Shown piece by piece: positions 10,046 to 20,777 of a stretch of 64,000 nt of DNA. Location of the stretch: NCBI RefSeq assembly GCF_000471905.2, contig NW_006498507.1, positions 1,546,026-1,610,025 on the forward strand, read 5' to 3'. The notes beneath the pieces were generated by a model. It was not told the DNA's origin, ran no database searches, and worked only from the letters and a program-made list of their open reading frames with translations. The translations under genes and the position numbers were made by a program. Each line of letters opens with the position of its first letter. Within the stretch, counting starts at the first letter, position 1. Source of the stretch: Amborella trichopoda (taxonomy: Eukaryota; Streptophyta; Magnoliopsida; Amborellales; Amborellaceae).

Positions 10046-11056
10046 ATCAAATACCATTATTACTCTATACCTTAGCAGCCCATACGTCTTTAACACCATT
10101 TGCTTCCAGATGTGAGAACGGTGAAAAGCCTAACTTTAGTGTAAATACATGACCTTTGACCACTGATTGATCTTGGGTATGAATAATTTTTGGATGAGAT
10201 TTGAGCTATAGGATTCTCAATCAAATTCCCTATCAATCTGTAGAACAAATTTGATCGAATACCATAATCATTTGGCCACAAAAATGGGGGAAAACTAAAA
10301 TGGAAGTTAAACCCTAATCTTTAAGAGCGATTTGTCTATATTTCCACTTAAACACGTAACTAACTTGTCCCTCAATATTTAAAACATAGCAAAACCTCTA
10401 ATTTAATCATAAATAAGTGGTTGCACTTTGGAGTGCCAATCTAAAAGTACTTATCCCTCCAAAACGGGGTAGTTTGTAAATAAATAAACTAGTTCATAAT
10501 AAATACCCTAGAGCTAGTTCCCTAACCACATTTGATATTGGAATTCATAGTTAATCTTGATTTTAGTTATGAATTGTAAACTGTGATTTTATGTTGTTCA
10601 TGGCAATTGAAATCATAAAATTGATTTTCTGAAGCACAATCATGACCACTCTCACAGCTTGAAATCAAAGAAAACTTTTGATCTTTTTTCAACTAATTTA
10701 TAATATCTAGCTCATTTTTCTGGACCCATAGCTATTAGATGACATCAAAAGATAAGAAATTGGGTTTTCTTCATTTTGAAGTAAAATTTTTATTTTGGTT
10801 TAAAATTTTCAATTTACTTTGATTTTAGCTCCCATTAGATGAAATCAAAAAATATATTTTGATTTTAAGTTTGTTTCTTTTTTGATTGGTCATTTTCTCA
10901 TCTCCAAAATTTATCCTTTTTCTATTTATTCAGTTCCATAAATCGCCTAAATTTATCCAACTTGGAACCAATGGGTGACCAATGCAACCCACCAATCCAA
11001 CTTTATAAATCTTTTTTATTTTTTGGGTAGTTCAACAAGAAAAGAGTCTGTCGGTA
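10046..11056. other. Unassigned AT-rich sequence
   Basis: No gene found on either strand. Between about 10730 and 10870 the words ATTAGATGACATCAAAA and ATTAGATGAAATCAAAA repeat around TTTGATTTTAG, a weak old duplication. Confidence 0.3.
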
Positions 11057-11166
11057 GTAAGAGTGAAACTAAGACATGACGTTGTACCTAGTAGTAAGAA
11101 TGAAACTCAAGACATGACGTTGTACTATAGTAAGAATAAAACTCAATACATAACGTTGTGCTTAAA
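11057..11166. repeat. Three diverged tandem units of about 37 bp
   Basis: AGTAAGA(G/A)TGAAACT, ACATGACGTTGTAC recur three times, the third copy most diverged (ACATAACGTTGTGC). Non-coding. Confidence 0.7.
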
Positions 11167-11594
11167 GTAAAAATGGAACTTACCTTTTTCTATATGTAAT
11201 AAGCATCTATAGATTTTTCATGAAGCCTTAGAATAGTATATTTCCTGGGCAAACTTAAGAGAGAGAATCTAAAAAGGAAATCTTAGAGAGAGAAAGAGGA
11301 GAGAGACAAGGGGACACATAGAGAGGGGCAAACCTAAAAAGGAGAAAGTCAATGGAGTAGGGGGATCAATGGGTTAGGGGGGCATGATGATTTTAATTCC
11401 TATAAAATTTGAATAAATTAAGGTGCAATTTAGCAACTAAGGTCCGAAATTTTGTGCAAGACAATGAGAAGGCGCCACCCCCCACTAAGGGATGTTCCCT
11501 TAGTGCGCCTTTACATGATGCCTTTTTAGGGAAGTGGAGGAATGATGGAACGCAACTAAATTTTAAAAATGATTTCACACATTTTATACTCTTC

Positions 11595-11746
11595 AATGCA
11601 ACTTCTGAATTCGATAAACCAATTCATTAAAAATAAATGGCATGTAACTCTAGAGAATTGTACATACCTAATGCTACTGCTGAATTCGATGAACCAATTC
11701 ATTAAAAAATAAATAGCATGTAACCCTAGAGGATTGGACATACCTA
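11595..11746. repeat. 75-bp tandem duplication
   Basis: Copies start at 11595 and 11670 with AATGC(A/T)ACT(T/G)CTGAATTCG and share CCAATTCATTAAAAA, GCATGTAAC and TAGAG(A/G)ATTG(T/G)ACATACCT. The surrounding 11167-12588 otherwise contains only AT-rich sequence with GAGAGAGA words near 11255-11330. Confidence 0.75.
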
Positions 11747-12588
11747 CTTTCAAAGAAATTTTTTTTAAAAAAATTAACTTTTTGTGTTATGCCCCCTTGG
11801 TGTCCCCTCACACACTACTAAATTTTTTTACTAGTAAACATAAAAAGGAATGGAATAAATGAAGGTCGATTGAGCACATGAGAATAATTATTAGCGTAAA
11901 ACATGAAAAGGCATAGATGGGAATTGATTTCTTTTAACATCGGTTTTGTTTTGGGAGGCGTGATTTGGTTCAAGTGGAAAGCTCTAAAAAAATAAAAGAA
12001 AAACATGAAAGGACATAGATGAAAGTAGTGAAAAAAGATAAGAAGACTTATCATCTCATTGAAGATATGGGATAAAGATATGATGCTTAAACTAAAATTG
12101 AAATTGTTTTGAATTAAATTTGAAATGATATTTGATTGTTATGAAGTCAAAATTTATTGTTTAAATCAAATTTGAAATTGTATAAATTTGAATTTTAGTA
12201 TTTTTTAAGTAGTCTAAATCATATGTTTTATTATGATTTAAACTTTAAATGAATCATGTGTTTCATTATAATATGAACTTTTAATGATCATTCTCAAATT
12301 TATAAAATGCTTGCAGGTTCACAAGTTAGAGAGAAATAATGATTTAAAGTTGGATAAACATAAATAAATAAATTAAAAAAACAATTCAAAGCTTGAAACG
12401 ATCCAGCATTTAAAATTCATTTTTTGATTTAAACAAACAAAAATTGTTTTATCTTCATGAAATTATTTTTGTTTGCTGTTTATCAAAATCAGTTTATAAT
12501 AAATCAGATTTAAATAATCTAAATAAGATTATTATTATTACTATTTTTAAATAACTTTTCTTTGATCACAAGGAGATCAGAATAAAAA
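11747..12588. other. Unassigned AT-rich sequence
   Basis: No coding region recognised; open frames are short and of low-complexity composition. Repeated TTGAAATTG/AAATTTGAATTT words near 12090-12200 look like simple AT drift. Confidence 0.3.
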
Positions 12589-12893
12589 ATGGCCTTAAAA
12601 TTTATTTTCATCTTGAATTGTAAAATTTAAAGATAAAAAAATAGTATAGAACGAGTATAGCTATAAATACTTGAAAACCTTAAAAATGCACTATTTTTAA
12701 AACTTGAAATTTATTTGTTCTCATTTCCATACATCTAGAGATCAACATGATTGAATTGAGGGTTTTTCAGCATCGAGGTTACATCTAAAGGTCGAGACGA
12801 TGGAATTGAGGCTTTTTCAGCATCAAAGAACCTCTCCTAGTGAATTTTTGAGGTCCCCTTTAATTTGACACGCATATATAAATTTTTTCCAAA
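12589..12893 (+). mobile_element. MITE family A copy, 5' truncated
   Basis: Matches the family A right two-thirds: CCTTAAAATTTATTTTCATC, AAACTTGAAATTTATTTGTT, CATACATCTAGAGATCAACA, AACCTCTCCTAGTGAATTTT and a decayed terminus ATATATAAATTTTTTCC. A block of about 47 bp (TTGAATTGAGGGTTTTTCAGC) is duplicated inside. Confidence 0.55.
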
Positions 12894-14060
12894 TAAAAAT
12901 AGGTAAAAGTTGAAGGGAGTTGCAACTTCTCACCCGATGAGGTGGGATGGGATGATGGGAATGCAGCGAATTTCTTAAATAATTGTGGTTATAGAAGATT
13001 TTCCTAATTGGAAATAAAGACGAGAGTGACAAGGAGGAACAATTTGGCCATAATTAATGGATGAAATTAAATTTAAGAGAGAGAAAGGGAAGAGAGAGAA
13101 AAATAAAATAAAATACAATAGTTAATTAACGATAATGGAGTTTGGATGGGGACACGAAGAGAACCAGGGGTCATGGGTTCGTAGGAAATCCCAAAAAGGA
13201 ATGTTTGGAGCGCGTAAAGACGGAGCCACGAAACAAAGTGGAGCCGACCCACTCTTCTCTGCAAAAGAAAGAGAGAATATTACACGGATAGGATACCTCC
13301 AATTCATACAAGCCCCGTGATCTCAAATAAGAAACCAAAAAAAAAAAATATATGGTTTTACCTCGAGGTTGCCAAGAGTAAATTTCCCTACTCGCCTCGT
13401 ATAAGCTCAGCTGGTTTTCAAATCAAAACATTTATTATTATCATTATTATTATATCTTAATTATGAAATTTAAAATTTTAAAAACAATCTAGATTGAGGT
13501 ATTTTTAAACACTTGAAAATAGTAGTTAATTTGAGGATGTATTTTTTTTTAAAAAAAAAATTGAGATATTCAAGGTTTCTTATAATTGGATCACCTTCTA
13601 TCCTACCTAGGGCGATTATGATCCCACTTAGCAATTTCTAAAAGGATTATACACTATAAATCAATTTTCTTAAGTACAAGGAGATTATAATTTGCTATAG
13701 TGGTCGATGTGAAATCTCTTGCGAACCGAATCGATCCTCTGGTGTAAGAATCAATTCATAAAAAAAAAAAAAAACAAATACAATATGTGGGAATTAACCT
13801 ATCTAACCACTATGAATCACTTGGTTCTCCCTAAGAGTCTTGTCCAATTCCATAATAGAATCTAATAATTTTGCAGGAACCAAACCAACTACCAGTTCGT
13901 ACAAGGAACCCCATTAATCTGGATCAGGAACCTTACTGGGCTTGACTCACAATTATTCTAGAATTTGGAATTGGTCAATGAAGCACCCCTAACCATCTAA
14001 TTTCGTTTTCGTATCCAACGGACAAATAAACTACTTGTTCCCTTGATAAATAGTACATTT
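12894..14060. other. Unassigned sequence with a GC-richer island
   Basis: 13130-13320 is less AT-rich than its surroundings and open in several frames, but none gives a protein I recognise and there is no intron-bounded coding signal. A diverged family A/B fragment may cover 13430-13560 (ATTATGAAATTTAAAATTTT, AACACTTGAAAATAGTAG). Confidence 0.3.
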
Positions 14061-14212
14061 CCCATATATTCCCTAGTTTAAATACTAAAAACCTATATAT
14101 TTTCCTATTTCCATATATTTCCTATTTTAAATACTAAAAAACTATATATTTTCCTATTTTAAATACTACAGACCTATATATTTTCCTATTTTAAATACTA
14201 CAAACCTATATT
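14061..14212. repeat. Tandem TATTTTCCTATTTTAAATACT array
   Basis: A unit of about 35-40 bp containing TTTCCTATTTTAAATACTA and CCTATATA recurs four times. It abuts the family A element. Confidence 0.75.
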
Positions 14213-14219
14213 GAATTAA

Positions 14220-14613
14220 AGGTGCAGTTTGTATTGAGGCGAGGCTCTAAACAATCAAATTCGAGCCCACCTTCAAATAGTATCAAGAAATATGGTTTCA
14301 ACAGTAAAACGTCTTATGAAAGCCTTAAAATACATTTTCATCTTTAATTAAAAAATTTCAAGCTTCAAAAATAGTGTAAGTCGAGAAGATATATGAAAGC
14401 TTGAAAATTTTGAAAATTGACCGTTCAAACATGTGTTACAAGATGTATTATTTTCAAAAATTAAAATCTATTTTTTTTTTATGTTCATGCATATTGATAT
14501 CGAGATGATCAATTTGATGACATTTGAGCATCAAAACAACCTCTTCTAATGAAAATTTTGATATAGGCTTTAATTTGATTGTGTAGAGCCTAGGCTCTAT
14601 ATAAACTTTACCC
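14220..14613 (+). mobile_element. MITE family A, complete copy with 9-bp target duplication
   Basis: A 394-bp Mutator-like MITE. The left end GGTGCAGTTTGTATTGAGGC and right end GAGCCTAGGCTCTATATAAA with CTTTACCC are inverted repeats of about 40 bp. It is flanked by TTGAATTAA (14211-14219) and TTGAAGTAA (14614-14622), a 9-bp duplication with one mismatch. The two halves are imperfect inverted repeats, so the RNA could fold into a long hairpin. It lies about 570 bp upstream of the CFL1-like start codon, in its likely promoter region. Confidence 0.75.
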
Positions 14614-14859
14614 TTGAAGTAAGTCCCTCGGTGAGGAAGCCGCGAGAGCGTCGTTGCTTTTAGCACAAGGGTAGGGTGAAATTAAGGTAATTTCCGGGGC
14701 ATTTGAGTAACACAGGGTGGGCAGCGTCCCGGCCCCCCAAACACGCCGGTTGTTAAATCCAGTGGCAAAGGGAAATGAAATCTTTAGAATTATGGAAAGA
14801 GTGGGATTAAAGAACCTTTCAAACCCAACAAAATAACAAACCAAGAGAGAGAAAGTGAG

Positions 14860-15157
14860 GGCCTCTTCAAATAAGATCCAGGAATAACTCTCATCAATCT
14901 CTCTCTAAAACACTTTTCATCGTTATCCGCCCTTCTCTCTTCTCCCCCCTTCTCTTCTCTCTCTAGAAGCTGAACACCAATCTCTTCTTCTTCTTCCTCT
15001 CTTTCTCTCTCTTCCAGCCTTCTCCTCTATCTCTGCACAACCCCCTTTCTCTCTCTCTAAACCATTCCAATCACGAATCCTTCTCCTTTTCATTTCGTCT
15101 CTAACACTATTCATTGTTTTTCCCATCTCTCTCTAAAAGCACCTGTTTCTCTTATCC
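14860..15157 (+). promoter_or_regulatory. Pyrimidine-rich leader of the CFL1-like gene
   Basis: Dense CTCTCT runs (14898-14910, 14930-15060, 15126-15136) on the coding strand just before the start codon. Pyrimidine patches near transcription starts and in 5' UTRs are common in plant genes. I infer core promoter and 5' UTR here; no clear TATA box was placed. Confidence 0.45.
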
Positions 15158-15187
15158 AGTGGGGTTTCATTTGGACAGCTTTGAGCG

Positions 15188-16335
15188 ATGACCACCCCAA
15201 AAATGGCGATGACATCTTCTCTGGAGCGTTCCTTTCAGGCTTGCTCCATCAACCATGGCCATGGCGCCACCTCCTCTTCCGCTTCTCCTCCTGAAAGCCA
15301 GAACCTGCGTCATGCCAATTTGGAACTCAATTCTGAAATGTCTCTTCCATACCAATGGGAACAGTGCCTCGACTTGAAGGTATGAACACAAAACTATCAT
15401 TCCGTTAATAGTAGAAAGAGAAAGACTATCACCCCATTAATCGTAGCGTGAGAGAGCCATTAATCGTAGAGAGAGAAACTATCACCCCATTAATCATAGA
15501 GAGAGAGCAAATGTTAGAAGAACCTTTCTTTTCAACTGAGAAAGTGAGAGAGAGAGAGAGAAAGGGGCCTTTTTCACAGAATGAAGGGTGAGAGACAAGA
15601 ATTTGTAAGAGTGATAGAGATTACCCAATAACATGCAAAAAGCAAAGAACTATTCTCTTCACAGAGAGAGAGCAAAAAGTAAGAAAAAATCGTCTGTTTC
15701 AGAGAGAGACGGATAACCCTATAACGTGCATAAAGCAAAAAAGCTCATCTTCCGTTTGAGAGAGAGAAACAAAAAAACTCAGCAGAAAATAAAGCAGAAA
15801 ACTTCCTCTCTCTCTCTCTCTCTCCCTAACTTTTACACTCCTATTTGCTTTCTCACATGGTGTTTCGTGGGTTCTTCTCCCAAAAGTTAAATAACTTTCT
15901 CTCCTTTCATTTCTGGTTGTTTTATAAATTTGTGCTCTGTGGGTTTGTAAAGTTAAATAACTCTCTCTTTTCATTTCTGGTCGTTTTATAAATTTGCGCG
16001 TTGTGGGTTTGTAGACTGGGGAGGTTTACTTCATCGACTGGAACAATGGGAAGAAAGAGAAAGACGATCCAAGACTTGTAAAGAACAAAACTAGATTGGG
16101 ATACAACAGTTCAGATGAAGAGAGTGGAAATGAGAGCGAAGATTCTTCGTCTTCGTCGACATATTTCTATGAAGATTACTTGGTAGATTCAGACACAAAC
16201 CAGGATCAAATCCTTGTAGTTGCGGGGTGCAAGAGGTGTCTGATGTATTTTATGCTCCCTAAAATGGCGATGGAGTGTCCAAAGTGCAGGAGTTTGCTCC
16301 TTCGTTTTAATGGCTCGGGGAAAGCTTTGCTGTAA
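15188..16335 (+). CDS. CFL1: WW-domain protein of CURLY FLAG LEAF 1 type (2 exons)
   Basis: Exon 1 is 15188-15379 (64 residues) and exon 2 is 16015-16335; the intron (15380-16014) has GTATGA and GTAG ends and phase 0. The product is 170 residues. A Ser-rich N-terminus leads to a WW-like domain at about 53-84 (LPYQWEQCLDLK, TGEVYFIDWNNG, DDPR). Next comes an acidic-serine stretch (about 94-114) and a CxxC-x13-CxxC pair near 140-160 (GCKRC and ECPKC) that could bind zinc. This order matches the plant CFL1 family; in rice and Arabidopsis CFL1 affects cuticle formation, in Arabidopsis through the HD-ZIP IV factor HDG1. The second conserved WW tryptophan is replaced by Lys (KEKDDPR). The start is the first ATG after the pyrimidine-rich leader. 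The function is inferred from the family; the gene looks intact. Confidence 0.85.
15380..16014 (+). other. Intron of the CFL1-like gene
   Basis: 635 bp with a GT donor and AG acceptor. It contains many GAGAGAGA/TCTCTCTC tracts (for example 15547-15560 and 15808-15824) and three imperfect repeats of TATCACCCCATTAATC with CATAGAGAGAGA. A block TTCATTTCTGGTTGTTTTAT is repeated at 15906 and 15970. Confidence 0.8.
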
Positions 16336-16379
16336 GGGATTTTGAGAATTTGGGTTTCTATTATCGGAGGTTTCTTGTT

Positions 16380-19070
16380 TGTTTTCTTTCTCTTTTTGGT
16401 TGATCTCTCCCTTTTGGGGGTTTTTGGATGGTAGATTCATTGAAAGGAAACAGCTCTCTCTAGATTCATTAAAAAACAGCTTTCTCTCTCTCCTCTTTCT
16501 CTCTCTTTCTCTCTCAAGTTTGAGTAATTGCCTTATTAATTTAGCTCTCTATCTCACCTCACTCTCCAGTTAATTAGTTTCTCTCTCTTTCTGTATTTGT
16601 TTGTCTCTCTAAGCTTGTTTTCTATGGTGGGTTTCTCCTCTCTCCCTGTTTGATTTTAATTTGGTTCTCTGAGGTGGTTATTTCCCTTCACTTTCATTCT
16701 CTCTATGCCCATTTGATCTGGTCTTTCTCTCTCCTCGATTGTATCTCTCTTTCATAGTTAATCTGGTCTCTCATTCTCCTCTCTCTCGCTCTAAAACTTT
16801 GGCCTTTATTTCGTGTGTTTCTCTCTCTATGTACACTGGTTTTTTATGATGAGGACGCCATTAGAGTTGCAGAAAAAAGTACCAGCTTGAGCGGGTCAAT
16901 GGAGTTGAAAAGAATAATATACGGTAATGATTACGACGTGCAGGTATTTCCTCTGTTTCTCTCTCTTGCTTTTATTGTTCCTCATTTTTTTATCATTAAA
17001 CTCTTTTATTATCCTCGTATCCAAACTAAATAATATTAATGTCAACTCACCATTATTCTGCACCATTGATATTTTGGAATGCCTGAACATTTATTTCTGT
17101 AAATAAATAAATATTAGTACTAAAACAGCCAGTAATGTTTCTCTCACTACTCGTGCTAAAGAAAAACACGCAGCGTTTTCTCTCTCTCAACATATCTAAG
17201 GGTTATTTTAGAGAGAGAAATGGCTTCCGAGATTTAGGGGAATTTACAATTACTTAGAAAACAGATTTCTTCACATTAATTTTCTTAAGATTTTGAAATT
17301 TGAAATCTTACACTAAACATAATATTTCAAAAAACATGGTTTATGTATGTAATGGGAGGTGGGGTGGTGAATTCTCTCTCTATAACAGTACAGGCACGCA
17401 AGACAGTGAAGGGGTTGCAGTGGCTAAGTGCTCTTTCTCTCTCTAGATATTTATCTAAAACAGCAGAAGAATAAAAGGGGGCAGGAGAGGAGAGAGAAAG
17501 AGGCTTTCTCTCTCTATTATCGATAACAGTGGAAGAATATAAGTGGCAGAGGGAGGAGAGAGAAAGAGGGGGTTGGGGGTGGTGTTGTTGGTGTACAAAG
17601 CGAGCTGAGACGAGGGCCTGCGAGAATTCGAATCTGGCAGAGGCAGTGAGGGGCACTCTCACTCTAGGGGCTTGTCTTGTACGGACGGAGGTGGTCCACC
17701 GGCTCATCGGGACCAGTCAAGCATGGCAGGAGAGGGAATCTGTTCAGTTCAGAGAGAGAAAGAGAGGGGATGTATCGATCTTGTGGACAGTTTGTTTGGT
17801 GGGGTGGGAGAGAGATGTGGGCGTTGAAAGTTCCTTAGCTAGGTGGGTAGAGAGAGAAAGAGAATTTCGAATTTTAGAGAGAGAAACCAACTAGGTGATG
17901 GCTTGGTGTCTAGGGAGAAAGAGCGATGTTTAGAGAGAGAAAGTTGGAAGATAGTAGTCGTTTAGAATTTTTAGGTATTTGTACCTAAGTTAGAGGGAAT
18001 TTGATGCGGTAGTATTTAGCAGTAGAGAGAGGGAAAGAGGTGGAGCGTTGGTTTAGAGAGAGAAGGAGGTGGTGTTTTGGAGAGAGAAACATGGTTGTTG
18101 AGGAAAGAGAAAGGGGGCTCTGTGGGAGCTCGGGGACAAGGGTTTAGAGAGAGACGTGACGGTAAGTTGGGGCTTAGAGAGAGAAAGAGACTCATGTGGG
18201 ACGTAGGGCTTGCTCATGTATCATATCTAGAGAGAGGAGCAGTCTAGTGGGGGGAGCAAAAGGGGTGGAGAACCGGTAGAGATGTTGTGGAGAGAGAAAG
18301 GGTTGGCCGCGAATGCCTCGTGCTTTGTGCTTAAGAGAGAGAAAATAGGGGTCGTGCCGGGTGCTTTAGAGAGAGAAAGTAGGGTGGTTTGTTTTTTTTA
18401 GAGAGAGAAAGTGGGGTCGTGTCTCGTGTTACTTTCCGCTGCTTTGCATTTGGTATGTTTACCGTTCTTTCTAGCACTCCCATGTATTTCGTTGCAAAGC
18501 AAAGCAGAGCAGAGCAGGCTTGTCTTTTCTATGTTTTTTCTCTCTCTAAAAACCCTCTCTCCATCACAACTTTCTCTCTTTACGTGACAAATCTTGGATA
18601 CGGCAATGGCAGCGCAAAGCGTCAGCTTTTTAGCGTAGTAGGGAATAAGAATCTCTTTCATCTCTCTCTAACACATATCCACCCCACTTTCTCTATGCTT
18701 TGGTTTTCAATAAGAATCTTTTTATTTCTCTCTCTAACTCATCATGTCTTTTCGCTTTCTAGTGTTAAAACGAGAATCTTTTTTTACTTCCTCACCCTTT
18801 CTCTCTCTAACATCCCCCACCGACGACCTGTGTTTTTCTCTGGTTATTTGTCTAGTTTTCAAGATAAAACCCTTCTAAATAGTTTTATTTTATCTTATTT
18901 TTATATTTACAGAAACGTCGACCTTAATTAGTGGGTGATAATTTCCGAAAACACAGTGCGTGCGGCTAAGTTTCACCACAAATTCACGATATTCTCCTGT
19001 TTCTCTCTCTAACGATTTTGGAGTTTCTCTTTCTAACTCACTTTGAGTTTCTCTCTCTAGGAATGATAAA
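16380..19070. repeat. Dispersed TTTAGAGAGAGAAA motif array with strand switch
   Basis: The motif (T)TTAGAGAGAGAAA occurs about 17 times on the plus strand between about 17209 and 18412, spaced 25-120 bp apart in otherwise dissimilar, fairly GC-rich sequence. From about 18537 to 19060 it occurs about nine times in the opposite orientation (TTTCTCTCTCTAAC). Complementary-orientation copies also lie at 16480-16570 and 17370-17515. It is not a tandem satellite, because the spacers do not repeat. Overlapping open frames of 121-180 codons on both strands show no recognisable protein. Confidence 0.75.
16815..16943 (+). other. Possible small exon downstream of the CFL1-like gene
   Basis: An open stretch encoding DEDAIRVAEKSTSLSGSMEL and RIIYGNDYDVQ ends at CAG followed by GTATTT, a plausible donor. 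Pyrimidine tracts and AG dinucleotides precede it. I do not recognise the peptide and no partner exon was found. It could be chance. Confidence 0.2.
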
Positions 19071-19288
19071 ACCAAGGATAGTGTATGTTCCCTTAACAAG
19101 GGAAACGACGGGGCTACTTCCAAATAATTTTGTCCGAAATGTGGAAATTCAATTGTATACTCTACAGAGTTATTATTGTATACAATATCAAGAAACTGAC
19201 CAAACCCTAAGATTCTTAAAACCAAACCGCAAACGCGTAAATGACCCGTCAGTTCCACCGATTGATATTTCCATTAGCGTGACGTTTC

Positions 19289-19560
19289 TATAAGGTGTCC
19301 ACCTTAAACAATCAATTTCGTTAAAAAATATTTTTGGGTGTCAAAACTCTGACCGTCGCCTAAAAGTCAATTTTTCATCTTTATAATGAAATTCAAAGCT
19401 CCAAAATGGAGGGTTTAGTAGGTATGCGAGCACTTGAAAATCTTCTCAATCGAGGGTCTAGATAATGTGCTATCAGATATATTATTTTTAGGATTTGAAA
19501 TTCATTTGTTCTTTCATATCCATATATATTGAGCTCAAGATAATCAATGGGAAAAAAAAT
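19289..19560 (+). mobile_element. MITE family B-like copy, degraded
   Basis: Begins TATAAGGTGTCCACCTTAAA and carries family words: TTTTTCATCTTTATAATGAA, CACTTGAAAATCTTCTCAAT, GGTCTAGATAATGTGCTATC and CATATCCATATATATTGAGC. The right end is missing. Confidence 0.5.
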
Positions 19561-20323
19561 TTAATGACGGAACAAGTAATTTCATTTATTTTTTAAGTAT
19601 TTTATTTTCGTACGATGTGGTATTATGTATACCTGTGCCATATTTTAGATAAATTTGATTAGTACAATAATTATAAGTATTCAAATACTACCTGACAACT
19701 GTAACCATGTGATGAACTTTGGACGGTGATGAGGTGTAGGTGACGTACTGTAGAACTTTACCTATAGACGTGTTGTAGATGCTTCTTATGAGGCAAATAT
19801 CTTCAAAAACCATGTTAGAGATATTTATTTGGCACAAATTTTTAAATGTACACTCTTTTCAGTCTGAAGAACAATCATAAAAAATAAAATTTTGAAAAAA
19901 TACTATAAAAAGTTTTCATTCTATCCAAATTAATATAAGCCGTCCATTTTATTGAGATGGTTAGATATAGGCCTCACAAGGATTTTTTTATTCCCAAAAT
20001 TTTTATATAGCATTATCATATTTAGATTAATAATACTAAAAAATAAAAAAGTAATTTTGAATTTGTTAAGGCTTAGATCTTGAAATTCACCAAATAGATG
20101 GTTGAGATTCATTGTTGGATGGGTACTAATTTTGACCATATCTAGGTTGCAAATTGAATTTTGATTTTCATTGGATTGATTATGAGGATGAAGAGAATGT
20201 GTGTGCAAACTTTGAGATCATACAAATGCATAAAATAAGCTTTTCTAGATATGTGGTTGCATTATACTACTATACAACAGTTGCATTACATATATATTGC
20301 ATTATACTACTATACAACGGTTG

Positions 20324-20330
<7 letters not shown>

Positions 20331-20366
<36 letters not shown>
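20331..20366. repeat. (AT)n microsatellite, left of gap
   Basis: About 35 bp of pure AT repeat running into the gap; it resumes at 20734-20774. The true repeat length is unknown. Confidence 0.95.
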
Positions 20367-20733
20367 NNNNNNNNNNNNNNNNNNNNNNNNNNNNNNNNNN
20401 NNNNNNNNNNNNNNNNNNNNNNNNNNNNNNNNNNNNNNNNNNNNNNNNNNNNNNNNNNNNNNNNNNNNNNNNNNNNNNNNNNNNNNNNNNNNNNNNNNNN
20501 NNNNNNNNNNNNNNNNNNNNNNNNNNNNNNNNNNNNNNNNNNNNNNNNNNNNNNNNNNNNNNNNNNNNNNNNNNNNNNNNNNNNNNNNNNNNNNNNNNNN
20601 NNNNNNNNNNNNNNNNNNNNNNNNNNNNNNNNNNNNNNNNNNNNNNNNNNNNNNNNNNNNNNNNNNNNNNNNNNNNNNNNNNNNNNNNNNNNNNNNNNNN
20701 NNNNNNNNNNNNNNNNNNNNNNNNNNNNNNNNN
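20367..20733. other. Assembly gap (367 N)
   Basis: Unknown sequence at the apex of the foldback element. Open frames crossing it are meaningless. Confidence 0.99.

Positions 20734-20774
<41 letters not shown>
20734..20774. repeat. (AT)n microsatellite, right of gap
   Basis: Pure AT repeat continuing from the gap; the natural join with the left tract suggests a collapsed or unsequenced long AT repeat. Confidence 0.95.

Positions 20775-20777
<3 letters not shown>

Noticed and set aside
13160..13200. tRNA B-box-like sequence (GGGTTCGTAGG)
   Set aside because: No A box, acceptor stem or anticodon arm at the right distance.
14923..15126. Arg/Glu-rich minus-strand frame
   Set aside because: A shadow of the CT-rich leader of the CFL1-like gene.
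15167..15400. 77-codon minus-strand frame opposite CFL1 exon 1
   Set aside because: Antisense shadow of a well-supported exon.
17327..17894. 126- and 121-codon frames on opposite strands
   Set aside because: They overlap each other and are rich in Arg/Glu or Ser/Leu from GAGAGA/TCTCTC runs; no gene structure is seen.
18389..18931. 180-codon plus-strand open frame
   Set aside because: It lies in the GA/CT motif array; its Phe/Leu/Ser-rich composition follows from TTTCTCTCTCTAAC repeats, and no domain is recognised.
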